From assembly GCA_037443765.1 (NCBI GenBank), contig JBBINS010000080.1:1-12778 (forward strand): a stretch of DNA of 12,778 bases. Reading direction: 5' to 3'. Below the pieces are notes generated by a model. That model searched no databases, was not told the DNA's origin, and saw only the letters and a program-made list of their open reading frames with translations. The position numbers and the translations under genes were made by a program. Position 1 is the stretch's first letter. Each line of letters opens with the position of its first letter. The DNA comes from CAIKZZ01 sp037443765. GTDB lineage: Bacteria > Pseudomonadota > Gammaproteobacteria > Steroidobacterales > Steroidobacteraceae. Below, piece after piece: positions 1-8,876 of this stretch.

Positions 1-2552
1 GGCCGGATGGGACCGCGCCGGTCGGCCGCCGGGCGGGCCGCGGGCGTCGCTGCCGGCGGGAGGGCCGGCGCCGTGCGGCGCTCGGCGCCTGACCATGGCG
101 GGGTTTCGTCGCTGGCGACCGTGAATTTCGCCATCATCGTGTCGAGCCGGGACGCCTGCTCGCTCAGTGCCTGCGCGGCCGCGGTGGCCTCCTCGACGAG
201 GGCGGCGTTGTGCTGGGTGACGGTGTCCATCTGCGTGATGGCCTGGTTGACCTGATCGATGCCCGACGCCTGTTCCTTGCTCGCCGCGGCGATCTCCGAG
301 ACGATGTCGGTGACTTTCTTGACCGAGGCCACGATCTCCACGAGCGTCTGGCCGGAGTCATTGACGAGGCTCGATCCCTGCTCGACTTTCGCGACGCTGT
401 CGGCGATGAGTGCCTTGATCTCCTTGGCGGCCTCGGCGCTGCGCGAGGCGAGGCCCCGGACCTCGGACGCGACGACCGCGAAGCCGCGGCCCTGGTCACC
501 GGCGCGCGCGGCCTCGACCGCGGCGTTGAGCGCGAGGAGGTTCGTCTGGAAGGCGATCTCGTCGATGACGCCGATGATCGCGGCGATCCGCTTGCTCGAG
601 GAATCGATCGCCTGCATCGCGCCGATCGCCTCGGCGATGACCGCGCCGCCCTTCTCCGCCTGACCACGAGCCGCCGCGGCGAGCTGGTTCGCCTGCGCGG
701 CGTTGTCGGCGTTCTGCCGGACGGTCGAGGTCATCTCTTCCATCGACGAGGCGGTTTCCTCGAGTGACGAGGCCTGCTCCTCGGTGCGCTGGCTCAGGTT
801 CGTGTTGCCGGCCGCGATCTCGTCTGCCGCCCGGAGCACCTCGTTCGCGGCCGACTTCACGTCGCGCACGAGGGTCGCGTTGCCCTCGAGGATGGAATTG
901 ATGCCGTGGGCGAGGGTGGCGAAGAATCCCGTCGCGCCCTTGTCGCGGATCCGGCGCGTCAGGTCGCCCTTCCCGGCGGCATCCACCACGTACTGGACCT
1001 CGTTCTCGGTCGCGAGTTCCTGCGTGCGATCGACCCACTGGACCGCCGTGCCGAGGCGCCGGCCGGCGGAATCGATGACCGGCGAGGCGATGATCCTGAG
1101 CGCGGCACCGCCGAGGCGCATGTCGGCGGTATGCGTGGCAGCCAGCGACGCCAGCAGGTTGCGCTGGTGCGGGGGCGACTTGTGGAACGTGTCGAAGCTG
1201 CTGCCGACGATGCATTCGGCGTCGAAGTGCGGTAGCTGCTTCCTGATCTCGCCGGCGTTGGCGCGGAACATTTCCATGACCGCGTCGTTGGCGTACACGA
1301 TCCGTCCGTCCGCGTCCGCGACCATCATGTTGGCGGCGCAGCGGTCGAGCGCCACCTTGATCCTGGTGTTGGCAGCGGCCACTTCGGCCTCTCCCTCGAG
1401 CCGGTCCTTGAGCATCGTCTGCATCTGCGCGAGCGCTTCGACGATGGCGCCGGCCTCGTCCCCGGTCTCGGCGACCAGTCGCGACGAAAAGTCGCCACCC
1501 GCGATGCGCCCGAACGCCGCGCGCACGGTCGCGAGCTGGCGGACGAGCTGGCTGCGCAGGCGCCAGCCGGCGGCCAGGGCCGCAACCAGTAGCACGACCA
1601 CCGTGCCGAGCGTGCCGGCGATCGCCCGCAGCGCGGCCGCGACCCGCTCACCGGTCGCGCGATCGGCCGCCCCGAGCGTCGCGTCGAACATGCGGTAGGT
1701 CGAGGTGACCGTATCGGTGCCGGCGGCAATGACCTCGGCGGGCGTGGCCGTGATCGGCGTCGACAGCAGTCCCTGCTCGACCATCTGCTGGAAGGCGTGG
1801 ACGTGCGCGCCGTACTCCTGCTGCCGGGCACGCACCTCGGCGAGGCGGGCGCCGTCGCTCGCCAGTACGCGCGCGAGGCGGGCGTCCGCGAGCTCGATCC
1901 GCAGGCCGATTTGCTCCGCGATGCGCATGACCGCTTCGCGGTCCGGGCCCTCGAGGCGGCCCGCCTGCGCCGCGGTCGCGCCGCGGGCACGCAGTACGCC
2001 GACCAGGTTGGCGATCGGCAGCAGGCGGTAGCCGGTGGCGTCGAGGAGGTGGACCGAGTCCGGCGACGGGTCGGTCACGAAGCCGGCCGCGTCGGCGACT
2101 GATTCCTCCAGGGCCAGGAGCTCGGCGACCAGGCGGTTGTGCGCGGCGAAGTTCTCGGCCGGCGTACTGGCGCGCCAGTTGCTCTTGCGCTCGGCCCAGG
2201 CGGTGCTGATCGGCGCCATGCGGTCGCGCGTCCCGAGCGCTGGGCCCAACTGGGAATCGACGGCGGTCAGTCGCTCGAGCGCCCGGTCGACCGTGGCGTC
2301 GAGCGCCTCAATGCGCCCGGCCGCGGCGGCATCGCCGCCGAGTGCGAGGGTGCTGAGTCCCCGCCGGAGCGCGAGCGGCTCGAGCAGATCGCGGACCGCC
2401 CTCGAGTACTCGAGGCCCTGCCGCTCGTGTCGCGCCGCGGAGATTTCGTTGCGCCATTCCATGACCTTGACGGCCGTCAGGAAGGCGAGCGGCAAGAGCA
2501 ACAGCACCGCGACGAGCAGCAGCTTCCCGGCGACCGAGAGGCGGACGTTCAT
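1..2552 (-). CDS. Methyl-accepting chemotaxis protein with internal PAS domain, C-terminus cut by window edge
   Basis: Membrane chemoreceptor that would signal to CheA/CheW. The frame is open from the ATG at 2552 to base 1 with no stop, so about 850 residues are visible and the C-terminus is missing. Order seen: short cytoplasmic start, TM1 near residues 9-28 (Leu/Val-rich), a helical sensor region of about 275 residues, TM2 near 308-330 ending at Trp330, HAMP near 331-385, a PAS domain near 398-510 (MMVADADG at 409-416, FHKSPPHQ at 456-463), a second HAMP-like segment near 517-555, then the signalling coiled coil. The highly conserved hairpin tip spans residues 665-702 (begins EIAFQTNLLALNAAVEAARAG). 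The visible tail is an Ala/Pro-rich linker; any CheR-binding pentapeptide would lie outside the window. No strong Shine-Dalgarno precedes the ATG, but no earlier in-frame start is close. The ligand is unknown. Location beside a catabolic operon suggests, without proving, taxis related to that substrate. Confidence 0.95.
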   Translation of the reverse strand, partial: MNVRLSVAGKLLLVAVLLLLPLAFLTAVKVMEWRNEISAARHERQGLEYSRAVRDLLEPLALRRGLSTLALGGDAAAAGRIEALDATVDRALERLTAVDSQLGPALGTRDRMAPISTAWAERKSNWRASTPAENFAAHNRLVAELLALEESVADAAGFVTDPSPDSVHLLDATGYRLLPIANLVGVLRARGATAAQAGRLEGPDREAVMRIAEQIGLRIELADARLARVLASDGARLAEVRARQQEYGAHVHAFQQMVEQGLLSTPITATPAEVIAAGTDTVTSTYRMFDATLGAADRATGERVAAALRAIAGTLGTVVVLLVAALAAGWRLRSQLVRQLATVRAAFGRIAGGDFSSRLVAETGDEAGAIVEALAQMQTMLKDRLEGEAEVAAANTRIKVALDRCAANMMVADADGRIVYANDAVMEMFRANAGEIRKQLPHFDAECIVGSSFDTFHKSPPHQRNLLASLAATHTADMRLGGAALRIIASPVIDSAGRRLGTAVQWVDRTQELATENEVQYVVDAAGKGDLTRRIRDKGATGFFATLAHGINSILEGNATLVRDVKSAANEVLRAADEIAAGNTNLSQRTEEQASSLEETASSMEEMTSTVRQNADNAAQANQLAAAARGQAEKGGAVIAEAIGAMQAIDSSSKRIAAIIGVIDEIAFQTNLLALNAAVEAARAGDQGRGFAVVASEVRGLASRSAEAAKEIKALIADSVAKVEQGSSLVNDSGQTLVEIVASVKKVTDIVSEIAAASKEQASGIDQVNQAITQMDTVTQHNAALVEEATAAAQALSEQASRLDTMMAKFTVASDETPPWSGAERRTAPALPPAATPAARPAADRRGPIR

Positions 2553-2612
2553 GAATGCACCGGAGGTAGACCAGTCTCGCCACGAGATGTCGTCTTTCCG
2601 GCACGATACTGA

Positions 2613-2640
2613 ATTGCGGCCTGTACTACCCTGAGCTTAA
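2613..2640 (-). promoter_or_regulatory. Candidate sigma-28 (FliA)-like promoter for the chemoreceptor gene
   Basis: Reading the minus strand, TTAAGCTC (2640-2633) is followed 12 bases later by GCCGCAAT (2620-2613). This resembles the flagellar sigma-28 pattern (TAAAGTTT, about 11 bases, GCCGATAA): the GCCG core is intact, but each half matches only about five of eight positions and the spacer is one base long. A start near 2606 would give a leader of about 54 bases before the ATG at 2552. Chemoreceptor genes are commonly FliA-dependent, which supports the reading, but this was found by eye. Confidence 0.3.
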
Positions 2641-2697
2641 GGGTGGGAGCCTTACGCCGCGTGCGCGCCGCAGCGCCGACGCCGCGAAGCCGCCCGG

Positions 2698-2713
2698 GCG
2701 CGCCGCCGCGCGC
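2698..2713 (-). terminator. GC hairpin just after the last operon gene; weak terminator candidate
   Basis: A perfect 6-bp stem (GCGCGC, 4-base loop, GCGCGC) starts 5 bases beyond the stop codon of the acyl-CoA dehydrogenase gene. There is no T-run after it, so it is not a classical intrinsic terminator. It may stabilise the 3' end, work with Rho, or simply reflect the GC-rich composition. The rest of the 2553-2718 spacer holds the chemoreceptor leader and its possible promoter, and nothing else recognisable. Confidence 0.2.
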
Positions 2714-2718
2714 ACCGG

Positions 2719-3879
2719 TCAGGTCATCTTGCGGTCGTCGAGTCCGATGCCGCGGGCGATGATCTCCTTCATGATCTCGGACGTGCCGGCGTAGATCCGC
2801 GAGATCCGTGCATCGGTATACAGCCGGCTGATGCGGTATTCCTGCATGTAGCCCGCGCCGCCGTGCAGCTGCAGGCATTCGTCGGTGACGCGTCCCTCGA
2901 GTTCGCTGCACAGCAGCTTGCCCTCGGCCGCGAGTTCCGGCGTCAGGCGCCCCTCGACGTGCTGGGCGACGCAGTAGTCGACGAATACCTGCGCCGCGTC
3001 GAGCTGCGTGCGCATCTCGGCCATCTTGAAACGAGTGTTCTGGAAGGCGCCGATCGGCTTGCCGAACGCGCGCCGTTCGCGGACGTAGTCGAACGTCAGG
3101 TCCCATGCCGTCTGCGCGGCCGTCGTGTACTGCACCATGCTGATGAGCCGTTCCTCGGCGAGGCAGCGCGCGAGGTACTTGAATCCCTGCGTCGGGTCGC
3201 CGAGCACGTTGCGCTTCGGTACCTGCACGTTGTTGAAATAGAGCTCGGACGTGTCCTGCGCCTGCAGGCCGATCTTCTTGAGGTTCCGGCCGCGCTCGAA
3301 GCCCGGCATGCCGCGCTCGACGATGAACAGGCCCAGCCCGTGCGACTTCCCGGGCACCGTCCGCGCGGCCACGATGAACACGTCGCCGATCTGGCCGTTC
3401 GAGATATAGGTCTTGGAGCCGTTGAGCAGCCAGTAGTCGCCGTGCTCCTCGGCGTGGGTCTTGATCCCGGACAGGTCGCTACCGGCGCCCGGCTCGGTCA
3501 TCGCGATGCCGAGGATCGTCTCGCCGCGGACGCAGGGCGGCAGCAGGCGCGCCTTCTGCTCCTCGTTGCCGAGCGCGCCGAGGTACGGTCCGACCAGCCG
3601 CGAGTGCAGTGTCAGGTAGAGACAGGGCTCGCCGTGACGGATGTTCTCCTCGATGAGGATCTGCTCGTAGCGAAAATCGCTGATTCCGGCACCGCCGAAT
3701 CTCTCGTCTGCCCACATCAGCAGCAGCCCCTGCGCGCCGGCCTCGAGGTAGGCCTCCCGGTCGCAGTACCCCTGCGCGCGCCAGCGCTCGGAGTGCGGTG
3801 CGACGCGCTCCTGGAAGAATTTCCGGCAGGAGTCGCGGAACAGCTCGTGCTCCGTATCGAACAGTGTGCGGGGAAGCAT
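2719..3879 (-). CDS. Acyl-CoA dehydrogenase (FAD, LCAD/IVD-like active site)
   Basis: Flavoenzyme (386 aa, normal family length) that introduces the alpha-beta double bond into an acyl-CoA and passes electrons to ETF. Visible signatures: MTEPGAGSD at 127-135 and the YISNG region at 158-162 of the FAD/substrate-binding middle domain, RRAFGKPIGAFQ at 269-280, LHGGAGYMQEY at 338-348, and IYAGTSEIMKE at 362-372. The classical catalytic Glu position, just before GTS, is Ala364. A Glu is present at 243 in the AEERL motif (241-245), where long-chain and isovaleryl-CoA dehydrogenases carry their base. I chose ATG 3879 because the encoded protein then starts at the usual MLPRTLF-type N-terminus, it lies 23 bases after the fadB stop, and an AGGA precedes it by about 11 bases. 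A longer in-frame start at 4080 would overlap fadB extensively. It is the last gene of the leftward operon. Chain-length or branch specificity cannot be fixed from sequence. Confidence 0.95.
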   Translation of the reverse strand: MLPRTLFDTEHELFRDSCRKFFQERVAPHSERWRAQGYCDREAYLEAGAQGLLLMWADERFGGAGISDFRYEQILIEENIRHGEPCLYLTLHSRLVGPYLGALGNEEQKARLLPPCVRGETILGIAMTEPGAGSDLSGIKTHAEEHGDYWLLNGSKTYISNGQIGDVFIVAARTVPGKSHGLGLFIVERGMPGFERGRNLKKIGLQAQDTSELYFNNVQVPKRNVLGDPTQGFKYLARCLAEERLISMVQYTTAAQTAWDLTFDYVRERRAFGKPIGAFQNTRFKMAEMRTQLDAAQVFVDYCVAQHVEGRLTPELAAEGKLLCSELEGRVTDECLQLHGGAGYMQEYRISRLYTDARISRIYAGTSEIMKEIIARGIGLDDRKMT

Positions 3880-3902
3880 CTGCGGGCGTCCTGTGGGGGG
3901 TG

Positions 3903-6071
3903 TCAGGCGGCAGCGCCGGGGGCGCGCGGGGTATGGTACGCGGTGCCGTCCTTGGCACGGGCGCGCAGCGCGGCTGGTGCCCGGAAGCGCTCGCCGTGCG
4001 CGCGCGCGAGGCGAGCGCAGTCGGCCACGAAGCGCGCGACGCCGATCGTGTCGATGTAGGACAGCGTGCCGCCGGTCCACGCCGGAAAGCCGATCGCGAG
4101 TATCGAGCCGACGTCAGCCTCCGCGGGCGTGGTCACGACGCCGGCCTCGAAGCAGCGCGCAGCCTCGAGTGCCTGGATATGCAGCAGCCGTTCGCGCACC
4201 GCCGCGAGCGACGGCTGTACCGCCGCCCGAGGGTATTCCGCGGCCAGCCCGGGCCACAGCCGCTTCGGCGCGCCCGCAGGGTAGTCGTAGAAGCCGCCGC
4301 CGCTCTTGCGGCCGAGGCGCTTCAGGTCCTCGACGAAGTGCTTCAGCACCGGCAGTGACACCGGCGCGACGTATCTGTCGCCGAGGTCCGTCCGGGTCTG
4401 CAGCGCGACACGGTACTGCAGCTCGAGCGACACCTCGTCAGTGACCGCGAGCGGTCCGACCGGCATGCCCGCCACGCGCGCCGCGTTCTCGATGAGCGCG
4501 GGGTCGATCCCCTCGGCGAGCATTGCCTGGCCCTCCTGGCAGTACGCACCGAACACGCGCGACGTGTAGAAACCACGGCTGTCGTTGACGACGATCGGCG
4601 TCTTCTTGAGCAGTGCCACGAGATCCAGCCCGCGGGCGAGCGTCTCGTCGCCCGTCTTCTTCGTGACGATGACCTCGACGAGCGGCATCTTCTCGACGGG
4701 CGAGAAGAAATGGAGACCGATGAAGCGCGCCGCGCTCGGCGCCGCCGCCGACAGTCCCGTGATCGGCAGTGTCGAGGTATTGCTCGCGATCACGGCGGTC
4801 TTTGGCAACACGGCGGCCGCCCGACGGGTCACCTCGGCCTTCACGGCGCGGTCCTCGAACACCGCCTCGATCACGAGATCGCAGCGCGCGAGCCGCTCGT
4901 AGTCGGCCGTGGCCTCGATCCGGCCAAGCACCGCGGCGGCGCTCTCGGTGGTTCGCCGTCCGCGCTCGACCTCGCGCGCAAGCTCCTTCTGCGCGTGCGC
5001 GCGACCGCGCGCGGCCTGCTCAGCCGTCGTGTCGAGCAGCACGACCTCGAGGCCGGCACGGGCGGCGACGTGCGCGATGCCGGCGCCCATCATGCCGGCG
5101 CCGAGGACGCCGAGGCGCGGCGGCGACCCGCGCGGCACGCCTGCGGGCCGGCGCGAGAGCTTGTCGAGCTCGCCCTTGCAAACGAACATCGTCCGCATCA
5201 GGTTGCGGGCGACCGGCCCGGTGAGCAATCGTGCGAAGTGCTTCGACTCGACCCGCAGCGCAGTGTCGAACGGTACCGTCGTGCCCTCGTAGAGCGCGCT
5301 CAGGATCTCGGCGGGCGCCGGGTAGTTGCGCTGCGTGAGCTTGGTGACGAGTGCGGTGCCGACCGAGAAGGCCTGCCCGATCGCCGGGTTCATGAGTCCC
5401 GCGCCGCCCGGGATCCGGAATCCCTTGCGATCCCACGGTGCGACGGGCTCGGGGCCGGTCGCGATCCAGGCGCGCGCCCGGGCCACGGCCTCTGCGGCCG
5501 GAGCGAGCTCGTGGACGAGTCCGATCTTGAGCGCCTCCGCCGGAGGCAGCGACGAGCCATCCGTCAGGAAGCGCGCTGCGGCCGCGATGCCGATCAGCCG
5601 CGGCACGCGTTGCGTGCCGCCCGCGCCGGGCAGGAGCCCGATCTTGACCTCGGGCAGGCCGAGCACCGCCTTCGGGTCGTCGGCGAGCACGCGGTAATGG
5701 CAGGCGAGAGCGAGCTCGAGTCCGCCACCGAGCGCGAGGCCGTTGATGGCGGCGGCGACCGGCTTGCCGACCGTCTCCACGCGCCGTAGCAGCTGGGACA
5801 GCGACTGGCTCCAGTCGAAGGCCTGGCGCGGCGTGATGCCGCGCTCGTACGCAGTCACCAGGTCCTTGATGTCGGCGCCGGCGATAAAGCTCGCCTTGCC
5901 CGAGGTGATGACGAGACCGCGGAGCGCGGCGTCGTCCTTGAGCTGACGCACGATCGCGTCGAGGTCGGCGATCAGCTCGGGGGTGAAGACGTTCATCGAA
6001 CGGTCGGGCAGGTCGATGGTGGCCGTCAGGATGCCCGAGCTGTCGGCAACGGCGGTCAGTGTCTTGTACAT
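3903..6071 (-). CDS. fadB: Bifunctional enoyl-CoA hydratase / 3-hydroxyacyl-CoA dehydrogenase (trifunctional protein alpha subunit)
   Basis: A 722-aa fusion that carries out the hydration and NAD-dependent oxidation steps of beta-oxidation. The N-terminal crotonase domain (about 1-200) has the oxyanion-hole motif FIAGADIKD (62-70) and both catalytic glutamates, Glu119 in GGGLEL and Glu141 in GLPEVKIG, at E. coli FadB-like positions. A linker contains PWDRKGFRIPGG (212-223). The Rossmann motif GVLGAGMMGAGIA (321-333) opens the dehydrogenase domain, with SNTSTLPITG (430-439) and the His454/Glu466 dyad in LHFFSPVEKMPLVEV. The C-terminal 3HCDH domains follow, including GFYTSRVFG (500-508). The order thiolase-then-alpha subunit, the length and the linker resemble the actinobacterial-type FadA/FadB pair more than the E. 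coli fadBA layout; this is from memory, not an alignment. Start ATG 6071 has GGAGA 7 bases upstream and follows the thiolase stop by 12 bases. The Pro/Ala-rich tail is unremarkable. Confidence 0.95.
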   Translation of the reverse strand: MYKTLTAVADSSGILTATIDLPDRSMNVFTPELIADLDAIVRQLKDDAALRGLVITSGKASFIAGADIKDLVTAYERGITPRQAFDWSQSLSQLLRRVETVGKPVAAAINGLALGGGLELALACHYRVLADDPKAVLGLPEVKIGLLPGAGGTQRVPRLIGIAAAARFLTDGSSLPPAEALKIGLVHELAPAAEAVARARAWIATGPEPVAPWDRKGFRIPGGAGLMNPAIGQAFSVGTALVTKLTQRNYPAPAEILSALYEGTTVPFDTALRVESKHFARLLTGPVARNLMRTMFVCKGELDKLSRRPAGVPRGSPPRLGVLGAGMMGAGIAHVAARAGLEVVLLDTTAEQAARGRAHAQKELAREVERGRRTTESAAAVLGRIEATADYERLARCDLVIEAVFEDRAVKAEVTRRAAAVLPKTAVIASNTSTLPITGLSAAAPSAARFIGLHFFSPVEKMPLVEVIVTKKTGDETLARGLDLVALLKKTPIVVNDSRGFYTSRVFGAYCQEGQAMLAEGIDPALIENAARVAGMPVGPLAVTDEVSLELQYRVALQTRTDLGDRYVAPVSLPVLKHFVEDLKRLGRKSGGGFYDYPAGAPKRLWPGLAAEYPRAAVQPSLAAVRERLLHIQALEAARCFEAGVVTTPAEADVGSILAIGFPAWTGGTLSYIDTIGVARFVADCARLARAHGERFRAPAALRARAKDGTAYHTPRAPGAAA

Positions 6072-6083
6072 GGCTGTCTCCGC

Positions 6084-7292
<1,209 letters not shown>

Positions 7293-7321
7293 GGAACGGT
7301 TGTCCTCTCTGATGCCCTCGC

Positions 7322-7337
7322 CGGCGCAGGCGCGCCG
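7322..7337 (-). other. Intercistronic GC hairpin between reductase and thiolase genes
   Basis: Within the 55-base gap between the SDR stop and the thiolase ATG, a 6-bp stem with a 4-base loop (CGGCGC-GCCT-GCGCCG on the transcribed-sense strand) can form. No T-run follows, so it is unlikely to terminate. It could mark mRNA processing or protect the thiolase-fadB-dehydrogenase segment, or be chance in a GC-rich gap. This is the widest clearly untranslated gap inside the operon, equalled only if the regulator uses its ATG. Confidence 0.2.
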
Positions 7338-7347
7338 CCAAGAGCGG

Positions 7348-8181
7348 CTAGTGCCGCGGTGCTTCGAGCGCGCGACGTGCGGCGGCCGCGATCGCGACGC
7401 CGGCGGTCGTCGGCAACGTCAGCCCGCCGTCGATCGTGAGCGTCTGCCCGGTGATGTAGTCGCCGGTCGGGCCCGCGAGGAACAGTACCGCGTCGGTGAC
7501 CTCCTCGAGCGTCGCGAGGCGGGGTACCGGCTGGCCGCCGACGAGCGCCGCCTCGCCGACCGCGCGCAGGAAGATCTCGGCGCCGACCGTGCCGGCGACG
7601 AGGCCCGGGGACAGCGCGTTGACGCGCGCGCCGTCGAGGCCACCCCACTCGATCGCGAGTGTTCGCACCAGTGCTTCGATGCCGGCCTTGGCCGCGCAGG
7701 CGTGCGCCTGCAGCGCCATCGGGATCCGCGCCTGTGGAGCCGAGATCGCGATCAGGCGGGCGCGCGGGGCGAGGTGCGGGTGGCACGCGCGGAACGTGTG
7801 GAAGGTGCCCTTGAGATCGATGTCGACGACGGCAGCGAACGCGTTCGACGACAGCTTCTCCGCGGGTCCGAGGAAGTTGCCCGCGGCGCCGGCGATGACG
7901 ACATCGTAGCGACCGAAGTGCTCGAGACCGGCGCGGGCCGCGGCCTCGACCGCGGCGCCGTCGCGAACGTCCGCCGCCACGGCGAGCGTCGCGTCCGGCG
8001 CGATCGCGTCAAGCTCCGCCCGGGCCGCCGCCAGCCGGCCCGCATCCCGGGCAACGATCGTGACCTTGGCGCCGTGCTCGACGAAACGCCGCGCGATGGC
8101 CTTGTTGATGCCGGAGCTGCCGCCCGTGATGAACGCGACGCGCGACCGCAGCCGGGCCGGTCTGAAGCAGGACTCGCTCAT
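7348..8181 (-). CDS. SDR oxidoreductase, 2,4-dienoyl-CoA reductase (DECR) type
   Basis: A 277-aa Rossmann-fold short-chain dehydrogenase, probably NADP(H)-dependent reduction of dienoyl-CoA intermediates from unsaturated acyl chains. The nucleotide-binding motif TGGSSGIN lies at 19-26, where the usual third glycine is Asn26. AGAAGNFLGPAEKLSSNAF (97-115) and VDIDLKGTF (119-127) closely recall the AAGNF, NAF and DID-GTF segments of peroxisomal DECR2; the resemblance is from memory. The canonical YxxxK active site is absent: the segment reads QAHACAAK (158-165), with Lys165 kept, Ala161 where Tyr normally sits and His160 beside it, similar to the HAGSAK arrangement of DECR2. Other signatures are ARVNALSPG (185-193) and GQTLTIDGG near the C-terminus. 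ATG 8181 lies 22 bases after the regulator stop with a modest GAGG. A generic SDR acting on another acyl-CoA remains possible. Confidence 0.85.
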   Translation of the reverse strand: MSESCFRPARLRSRVAFITGGSSGINKAIARRFVEHGAKVTIVARDAGRLAAARAELDAIAPDATLAVAADVRDGAAVEAAARAGLEHFGRYDVVIAGAAGNFLGPAEKLSSNAFAAVVDIDLKGTFHTFRACHPHLAPRARLIAISAPQARIPMALQAHACAAKAGIEALVRTLAIEWGGLDGARVNALSPGLVAGTVGAEIFLRAVGEAALVGGQPVPRLATLEEVTDAVLFLAGPTGDYITGQTLTIDGGLTLPTTAGVAIAAAARRALEAPRH

Positions 8182-8203
8182 GGGGCCTCGCGGCGCGACG
8201 GCC

Positions 8204-8821
8204 TCAGCTCGGCAGTCGCCGACAGACCATCCGCTCGACGTTGTGGATCATGTGCATGGTCACGTCGGTCTGTGACCAGCGGCCGAGCGGCCGGTACCAC
8301 GAGGAGACCCAGGTCACGAGGCCGCCGATCGACACGGCGGTCAGCAGCGGGTCCTCGACGTCGAAGTCGCCCGCCTTGGCTCCCGCCTCGAGGAGGCGGG
8401 CGAGCCGCACGCCGAATTCCTTCCGCAAGCCCATGAGCTGCTTGGCGTCCTTCGGCTGGAGGTTCTTCTCCTCCCGCTCGTAGACGACGATGTACTTCTG
8501 ATTCTTGATGATGATCGTCGTGACGCTCTCGACGATCATGCGAAGCTTCTCGCGCGGCGGCAGCGAGGTCGCCAGCGCCTCGTCGAGCGCGTCGAGGGAG
8601 CTGCGAATGCCGATCTCGCAGATCGCCCGCAGGATCTCGCTCTTGTTCTTGAAGTACGAGTAGATGAAGGGCTTCGTGACCTTGAGTGCCTCGGCAATCG
8701 CATCGAGCGTCGTCGCCTCGTAGCCGAGCGCGAAGAACAGTTCGCGCGACGCCTCGAGGATGCGGCGGCGTTTGAATTCCTGGACCTCGGCTTTGAGTTC
8801 CGCGGGCTTCAAGGGGCTCAT
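8204..8821 (-). CDS. TetR-family transcriptional regulator, probably acyl-CoA responsive
   Basis: A 205-aa one-component regulator. The N-terminal HTH region runs from about RRRILEASRELFF (18-30) through TTLDAIAEALKVTKPFIYSYFKNK (37-60), a clear TetR DNA-binding domain. The all-helical C-terminal ligand domain ends with GLVTWVSSWYRPLGRWS (167-183), a Trp-rich segment of the sort seen in acyl-CoA-binding TetR proteins. I chose ATG 8821, giving the usual short lead before the HTH. An in-frame GTG at 8896 would add 25 residues and overlap the ligase gene by 20 bases, permitting translational coupling; neither start has a strong Shine-Dalgarno. Lying second in the catabolic operon, it most likely represses its own operon, released by a pathway acyl-CoA, possibly through the palindrome upstream of the ligase. 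Target and ligand are inference. Confidence 0.93.
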   Translation of the reverse strand: MSPLKPAELKAEVQEFKRRRILEASRELFFALGYEATTLDAIAEALKVTKPFIYSYFKNKSEILRAICEIGIRSSLDALDEALATSLPPREKLRMIVESVTTIIIKNQKYIVVYEREEKNLQPKDAKQLMGLRKEFGVRLARLLEAGAKAGDFDVEDPLLTAVSIGGLVTWVSSWYRPLGRWSQTDVTMHMIHNVERMVCRRLPS

Positions 8822-8876
8822 CGGGCAAGATCCATCCGCGCATTGTAACGGTCGCTCTGGTCCCCGACTAGGCGAT

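Noticed and set aside
1..75. G/C-rich runs at the left edge as a possible repeat or terminator
   Set aside because: They are explained by codons for the Ala/Pro-rich linker at the end of the visible chemoreceptor frame.
2573..2584. AGTCTCGCCACG, also present at 10617-10628, as a shared regulatory repeat upstream of two genes
   Set aside because: Several 12-base matches are expected by chance in a biased sequence of this size. The two copies sit in different orientations relative to their genes and do not extend.
2863..4059. Long plus-strand open frames antisense to the acyl-CoA dehydrogenase and fadB (also near 4710-5789)
   Set aside because: Arg/Ala/Asp-rich translations with no recognisable domain, fully antisense to well-supported genes.
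3880..4080. N-terminal extension of the acyl-CoA dehydrogenase to an upstream in-frame ATG at 4080
   Set aside because: It would overlap the fadB coding region by 178 bases. The extension is Arg-rich and unlike any dehydrogenase N-terminus, while the ATG at 3879 gives normal length and spacing.
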